A stretch of DNA of 64,000 nucleotides from Candidatus Thiothrix putei (lineage in GTDB: Bacteria > Pseudomonadota > Gammaproteobacteria > Thiotrichales > Thiotrichaceae), in assembly GCA_029972225.1 (NCBI GenBank), contig CP124756.1, forward strand, positions 186,001-250,000, read 5' to 3'. The number at the start of each line of letters is the position of its first letter. Position 1 is the first letter of the stretch. The position numbers and the translations under genes are program-made. Below the pieces are notes generated by a model. That model ran no database searches and was not told the DNA's origin. It saw only the letters and a program-made list of their open reading frames with translations. This document shows, in pieces, positions 60,045-64,000 of the stretch.

Positions 60045-61538
60045 TTACGGTGACGTATCCGTTGGCAGCATCAAGCTCACCCAATACTGGCTGCTGGTTT
60101 CAGTCATATCCAACATCCCCTGTGGGTAGAGGCCGAATACCAGCACCAGTATAACTATCAGCAGCAGGACACCCAGTTCTCGCGGCTTCAAGTCAGGTGC
60201 GTCACGGATAATGTCGTGACGCGCTTCACCCAGAAAGGCTTTGCGGTAGAAGTTCAGGAAATACGCCGCCCCCAAAATCACCACAAACAACACCACCAAA
60301 CCTGCGCCGGTGTGTACTTCCAAAATACTCACAATCAGCAAGAATTCCGCCGGAAAGCCGCTGGTGGCGGGCATTCCGATCCCCGCTAAGCCGAGGAAAA
60401 AGAACAGCGATGCCAGCAATGGCATGGATTTCGCCACCCCGCCCAAGCTCAACAACTCCGTCGAGCCGGTACGTTGATGCAAAAAGCCGGTAATCAAAAA
60501 CAAGCCACCCGCAATCAGCGTAAAGTTCAGCAACTGGAAGATTGCGCCCTGCATCCCTTGTGGGCTAAACGCAGCAATCCCCAACACCACCAGCCCGACG
60601 TGGCTTAAGGATGAAAACGCCAACATGCGCCGCAAACTGGTCTGGCTCAACGCCGCCACCGCGCCATACAACACCCCAATCATCCCCAGCCCCACCAGAA
60701 TCCAGCGGAATTCCAACGCGGCATCCGGCACCAGCGGCAAGCCAAAGCGCAATAACCCATACGCCCCGACTTTCAAACCCGTCAGCAAGGCCACGGTGGT
60801 CGCAGGCCCTTCTTGTGCGACTACCGGCAACCAGGTATGCAGCGGGAACAGCGGAATTTTCACCCCAAACCCCACCAGCAACAGGAAAAACACCGTCACC
60901 TGCACCCCGTATTCACGGCTACCCTGCAATAAATCGGTGTAGGCAAAACTCATCCCCGTGGAATTATTCATCGCCAGCACCACAAACCCCAGCAGAATCG
61001 GCAAGCCACCCGCCAGCATAAACAAGCTGTATTTCACCCCCGCGTAACGCCGGTTCGCACCGCTGCCCCACAAACTGATCAGGAAAAACAGCGGCAGCAG
61101 AGTCATTTCCCAAAACAGGAAAAACAAAATCGTATCCAGCGAGGTGAAAATGCCCATCATGGTGCATTCCAACACCAGCAATAGCGCGAAATACAGGCGT
61201 GTCATGGTGCGAATCGCGTTCCAAGACGCCAATATCACCCCAATGAACAACAGCGCGGTGAACGGCAGGAACAAGACCGATAACCCATCCACCCCCAAGA
61301 GGTAATGAATCCCCAAACTTGGCATCCAGGGGGCTTTTTCCACAAATTGGAACCCCGCCTGCTGCGAATCAAACCCCGCCACGATAATGAGCGCCACCAC
61401 CAATGTCAGTACCGCCGTGGTCAACGCTGCCAACCGCGCTTCTTTGCCCGGCATGAATGCGGTCAAGATTGCGCCCAACGGTAACATCAGCAGTAACAGG
61501 CTGAGCCAAGGAAAATTCATGCTTGTTAAGCTATCCAT
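60045..61538 (-). CDS. NuoM-like proton-translocating subunit (first copy)
   Basis: A 497-residue polytopic membrane protein of complex I/antiporter type. The conserved charged residues are present: Glu in LFWEMTLLPLFFLI, Lys in GVKIPLFPLHTWLP and Lys in LLTGLKVGAYGLLRF. The C-terminus (LYPQGMLDMTETSSQYWVSL) is NuoM-like. It starts inside the stop of the upstream gene (TGATG). It is convergent with the DUF1566 gene, stop to stop. Confidence 0.88.
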   Translation of the reverse strand: MDSLTSMNFPWLSLLLLMLPLGAILTAFMPGKEARLAALTTAVLTLVVALIIVAGFDSQQAGFQFVEKAPWMPSLGIHYLLGVDGLSVLFLPFTALLFIGVILASWNAIRTMTRLYFALLLVLECTMMGIFTSLDTILFFLFWEMTLLPLFFLISLWGSGANRRYAGVKYSLFMLAGGLPILLGFVVLAMNNSTGMSFAYTDLLQGSREYGVQVTVFFLLLVGFGVKIPLFPLHTWLPVVAQEGPATTVALLTGLKVGAYGLLRFGLPLVPDAALEFRWILVGLGMIGVLYGAVAALSQTSLRRMLAFSSLSHVGLVVLGIAAFSPQGMQGAIFQLLNFTLIAGGLFLITGFLHQRTGSTELLSLGGVAKSMPLLASLFFFLGLAGIGMPATSGFPAEFLLIVSILEVHTGAGLVVLFVVILGAAYFLNFYRKAFLGEARHDIIRDAPDLKPRELGVLLLIVILVLVFGLYPQGMLDMTETSSQYWVSLMLPTDTSP

Positions 61539-63079
61539 CAATGTTCTCCCCCTTGAACGTCGCCCGTGTATTCTGCAAACAGCCCCGCCAAACCTTGGAT
61601 GGGCTGACCAATCAATGCAATCCACGGCGCGGAATAGAACCCCGCCGTTACCGTTACCACAATCACAATACTTGCCATCAGCATTTCTGCCGGGTAAGTG
61701 GGGTTGGTATCCCACCGTTTGGTATCCACCCCCGGATTGGCTAAAAACGCCTGTTGGAAAGCGCGTAACAAAAAGCCCGCCGCCACCAAGTTGCCCAAAG
61801 CCGCAGCGACTGTCACCAACGCCCCGAAGCGTTTAATCGAGCCTTCCAACACGAAATGCACTGCATCAAACCCCGGTGTTCCCGGCATTCCCACAATCGC
61901 CAAGCCAGCCACCAGAAACGCCAAGCCCACAATCGGGATGTAATCCATCATCCCACCGAGCTTGCTCAAGCGCGTGGTGCGAGTCCGTTGCCACACCATG
62001 CCGGTCATCAGTAACAAGCCAGTGATCGCCAATCCAAAATTCATCGCCAGCAATACCGCGCCTTCAAACGCCATGCGGTGCAAACTAAACAAACCAATCG
62101 TCAAAATCCCCGTATGGCTAATGACCGCAAACGCCAATAATTCACGCAAGGTTTGCTGGCGCATCGCCAAAAATGCGGCGTAAAACACTCCAGTTGCGGC
62201 GAACACGGTCGCGACCATGTGCCATTCCCACACCGCATGAGGCACAATCGGGAACACAAAGCGCAACAGCCCATAGACTCCCACTTTCAAACCCAGCAAG
62301 TAAATCGGTGCCACTGCCACATTGCCGTGCAACATAAACGCAGGCAGCCAGCCGTGAAACGGGAATAACGGAATCCGTACCGCCATTGCATAAAACAGGG
62401 CGAAAAACACCAAGGTTCCCACCATATCGTGCGCCCCAAAGCCGAGGGTTGCCAGCTCATACAGGCTGAAACTCCAGCGTCCGGCATTCGCATCGGCATA
62501 ATTCCAGCCCAACACCAGCGTGCCAAACACCAACAACAGCAGCCCTACCACCATGAATTGCAGGTAACGCGCCAAGGTCGGTTGAATGTCGTGGAACGTC
62601 GGCCAGCGTTTGGTCAAATACGCCACCATGACCACTTCGAGGAAGGACATACAGGTAAACCATAACAAATCCACCGTCACAAACTGACTGGTAATGACGG
62701 ACTGAATCATCATCATCACCGCCAGTATCGAACTTTCGTGCAAACGCCGCACCAGAACAAACGCCACACTTAATAAGCTGATCAAGCTGGTCAGCAACAC
62801 AAACATGACCCCGATGCCATCCACCGCCGCGTGGTAGTGAAACGCACCGAGTATCTGGAAACGTTCCGCAAACTGCATCACCCCCGCCGCTTGATGCACA
62901 TCAAACTTGGCATACAAGCTTACCGCCAGCAACATTTGCGCCAGCGCCATAATGCCCGCCAAGGCCACTGCCGCATTGCCGCGTATCTTAATTAACACCA
63001 GCCCGGTCAACAGCGGGAACAGTTGCAACATGGTCAACAACGGTGATGCTGCCGGAATTTCCGAAAATGTCATTGGCAT
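61538..63079 (-). CDS. NuoM-like proton-translocating subunit (second, divergent copy)
   Basis: A 513-residue relative of NuoM with 13-14 helices. It keeps Glu in FLEVVMVAYL and Lys in YLLGLKVGVYGLLRF, but has Arg for the helix-7 Lys (MAVRIPLFPFHGWLP). The C-terminus has EHG-type charged ends. Both ends overlap the neighbours by one or a few bases, so the three genes are coupled. Confidence 0.82.
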   Translation of the reverse strand: MPMTFSEIPAASPLLTMLQLFPLLTGLVLIKIRGNAAVALAGIMALAQMLLAVSLYAKFDVHQAAGVMQFAERFQILGAFHYHAAVDGIGVMFVLLTSLISLLSVAFVLVRRLHESSILAVMMMIQSVITSQFVTVDLLWFTCMSFLEVVMVAYLTKRWPTFHDIQPTLARYLQFMVVGLLLLVFGTLVLGWNYADANAGRWSFSLYELATLGFGAHDMVGTLVFFALFYAMAVRIPLFPFHGWLPAFMLHGNVAVAPIYLLGLKVGVYGLLRFVFPIVPHAVWEWHMVATVFAATGVFYAAFLAMRQQTLRELLAFAVISHTGILTIGLFSLHRMAFEGAVLLAMNFGLAITGLLLMTGMVWQRTRTTRLSKLGGMMDYIPIVGLAFLVAGLAIVGMPGTPGFDAVHFVLEGSIKRFGALVTVAAALGNLVAAGFLLRAFQQAFLANPGVDTKRWDTNPTYPAEMLMASIVIVVTVTAGFYSAPWIALIGQPIQGLAGLFAEYTGDVQGGEH

Positions 63080-64000
63080 TACCCCTGAAAAATAACGACC
63101 AGCGTTGCCAAAATCAGCAACACCAGATAACGCGGTTGAGTGAGCAGGCGTTCAATCTTATCCAAATAACGCCCTAAGGTATCCCGAATGGATTTGGCTT
63201 TGCCGCCGCCTTGTTGCAGCAATAAGCGTTGCTCAAACCATTCCAGCCGTTCGGCTATCCATTGCATGAGCTTGCCGAACAGCCCAGAGCCAGTGCCGAT
63301 ACTGCTTTCTACCCGCAAGCGCCCTTGCTGCATGGCTTGCATATCCGCAAGGGTCGCAATGCCGCTGTGATGCCCCGGTGTGCCGCTGAGTTTGTCGAGG
63401 ATTTGCCCGTCAAAGATTTGCGCTTCCTGCGACAGGGCAACGGTGGGTTTTACCAGCAACCAATCCGCCAGCGGGTCGAGCCAGAAACGTTGCAAGGCCG
63501 CATTGTGCAGCCAGCGCCGTTTCCCCAGCCATGCCGGAACAGCGGGAGCCGCTTGCCATTGGGTATGCAATGCAAACGAGGGCGAATGCAGAAATTGATA
63601 CGCCCGCCACACCGCGTGCAACACCAGATGCACCAGCGCCAAGCTATACCAGCCCAGCGCAATCGCGATCAACATCAAGCCGGTTTGTGCCAAGGTGGAA
63701 AACAACAACGAGGTTTTAATATCGGTTTGTGCCAAGCCACCCAGCCAGCCATACAATACGGTGAGAACACCCACCCCCAGCAGCAAGTATTGCAATGCCG
63801 GGGCTTGTTCCAACAGTGGGTGAATCCGCAGCAATAAGAAAATGCCTGCATGAACCATCAATGACCCGTAAAACACCGTACTGGACGGCGTAGGCCCTTC
63901 CAGCGCACGGGTAATCCACGCCGAAAACGGAAATTGCGCCGATTTTACTAACGCCGCGCCCATCAAGCCAAACGCCGCGACGCCAATCAGCAAACTCGAC
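63079..64000 (-). CDS. NuoL-like proton-translocating subunit (5' end outside window)
   Basis: The last 300 or so residues of a NuoL-like protein; the reading frame continues past the right edge. The stretch GAALVKSAQFPFSAWITRAL, then EGPTPSSTVFYGSLMVHAGI, holds the conserved Lys and Pro, and DIKTSLLFSTLAQTGLMLIA is the next helix. The C-terminal part has an amphipathic charged region and a last helix (YLVLLILATLVVIFQG), as in the long lateral arm. It could belong to complex I or a complex I-like antiporter. Confidence 0.8.
   Translation of the reverse strand, partial: SSLLIGVAAFGLMGAALVKSAQFPFSAWITRALEGPTPSSTVFYGSLMVHAGIFLLLRIHPLLEQAPALQYLLLGVGVLTVLYGWLGGLAQTDIKTSLLFSTLAQTGLMLIAIALGWYSLALVHLVLHAVWRAYQFLHSPSFALHTQWQAAPAVPAWLGKRRWLHNAALQRFWLDPLADWLLVKPTVALSQEAQIFDGQILDKLSGTPGHHSGIATLADMQAMQQGRLRVESSIGTGSGLFGKLMQWIAERLEWFEQRLLLQQGGGKAKSIRDTLGRYLDKIERLLTQPRYLVLLILATLVVIFQG

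Noticed and set aside
1..64000. CRISPR arrays, tRNA or rRNA genes
   Set aside because: No regularly spaced repeats and no cloverleaf or rRNA-like sequence were found when reading the gaps.

Overview
The window looks like a chromosome segment of a filamentous sulfur-oxidising gammaproteobacterium of the Thiotrichales, most likely Thiothrix or a close relative. This is an inference from gene content (paired pilT/pilU genes beside yggS, the tonB-yqgE-ruvX-pyrR order, complex I-like genes, FimV-like and OmpA-like proteins) and from an intermediate base composition. No rRNA or tRNA gene is present to confirm it.

Layout. 1-5.7 kb: an MglA-like GTPase and Roadblock module, a PAS protein, a PhnD-like binding protein without a signal peptide, FimV-like and OmpA-like envelope proteins, and a membrane/helix-hairpin-helix gene split by a 332-bp miniature element. 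5.7-8 kb: tatD and cpdA. 8-14.4 kb: a cobalamin-riboswitch-controlled B12-uptake locus hit by three insertion sequences: IS30 at the end of cpdA, ISAs1 inside btuB, and an IS4/IS5-like element inside the next membrane-protein gene. 14.4-24.4 kb: dusC and a molybdenum block (two moeA paralogues, a ModE-like regulator, a rhodanese, a Mop protein, modABC) interrupted by a solitary tnpB element that sits in a sensor gene. 24.5-28 kb: a CZB protein, cobO and two unknown genes.

28-45 kb: a defence and toxin-antitoxin island lying between cobS (28.1-28.9 kb) and cobC-cobT-cobU (45.0-47.2 kb). All four salvage genes are on the minus strand in the usual operon order, so the island appears to split one operon. 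It holds HipBA, a two-haem lipoprotein with an ECF sigma/ChrR-like pair, NYN/XRE, a broken DUF433 gene, HIT with an inserted VapBC-like pair, a phosphorothioate-DNA endonuclease, a truncated phosphorothioation-associated methyltransferase, an AbiE pair, a NERD helicase and an AAA/PD-(D/E)XK protein. Two of the toxin-antitoxin cassettes (VapBC-like, AbiE) are each followed by an in-frame, diverged second copy (119 and 130 bp) of the 3' end of the gene that precedes the cassette. This is the most interesting pattern in the window.

47-64 kb: ordinary chromosome: pyrR, ruvX, yqgE, tonB-like, SCO1, cmoM, an unannotated small-RNA candidate with an 11-bp perfect stem and a strong terminator, an ABC-F ATPase, a DUF4143 ATPase, yggS, three tandem PilT-family ATPases, bioD, a DUF1566 gene behind a perfect FNR-type box, and three complex I-like membrane subunits running off the right edge.

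Working together: cobU, cobT, cobC, cobS and cobO form a corrinoid salvage set that looks intact, while the outer-membrane B12 receptor is broken. The molybdate genes form a regulon with ModE-like operators. No CRISPR array, prophage or replication origin was seen.
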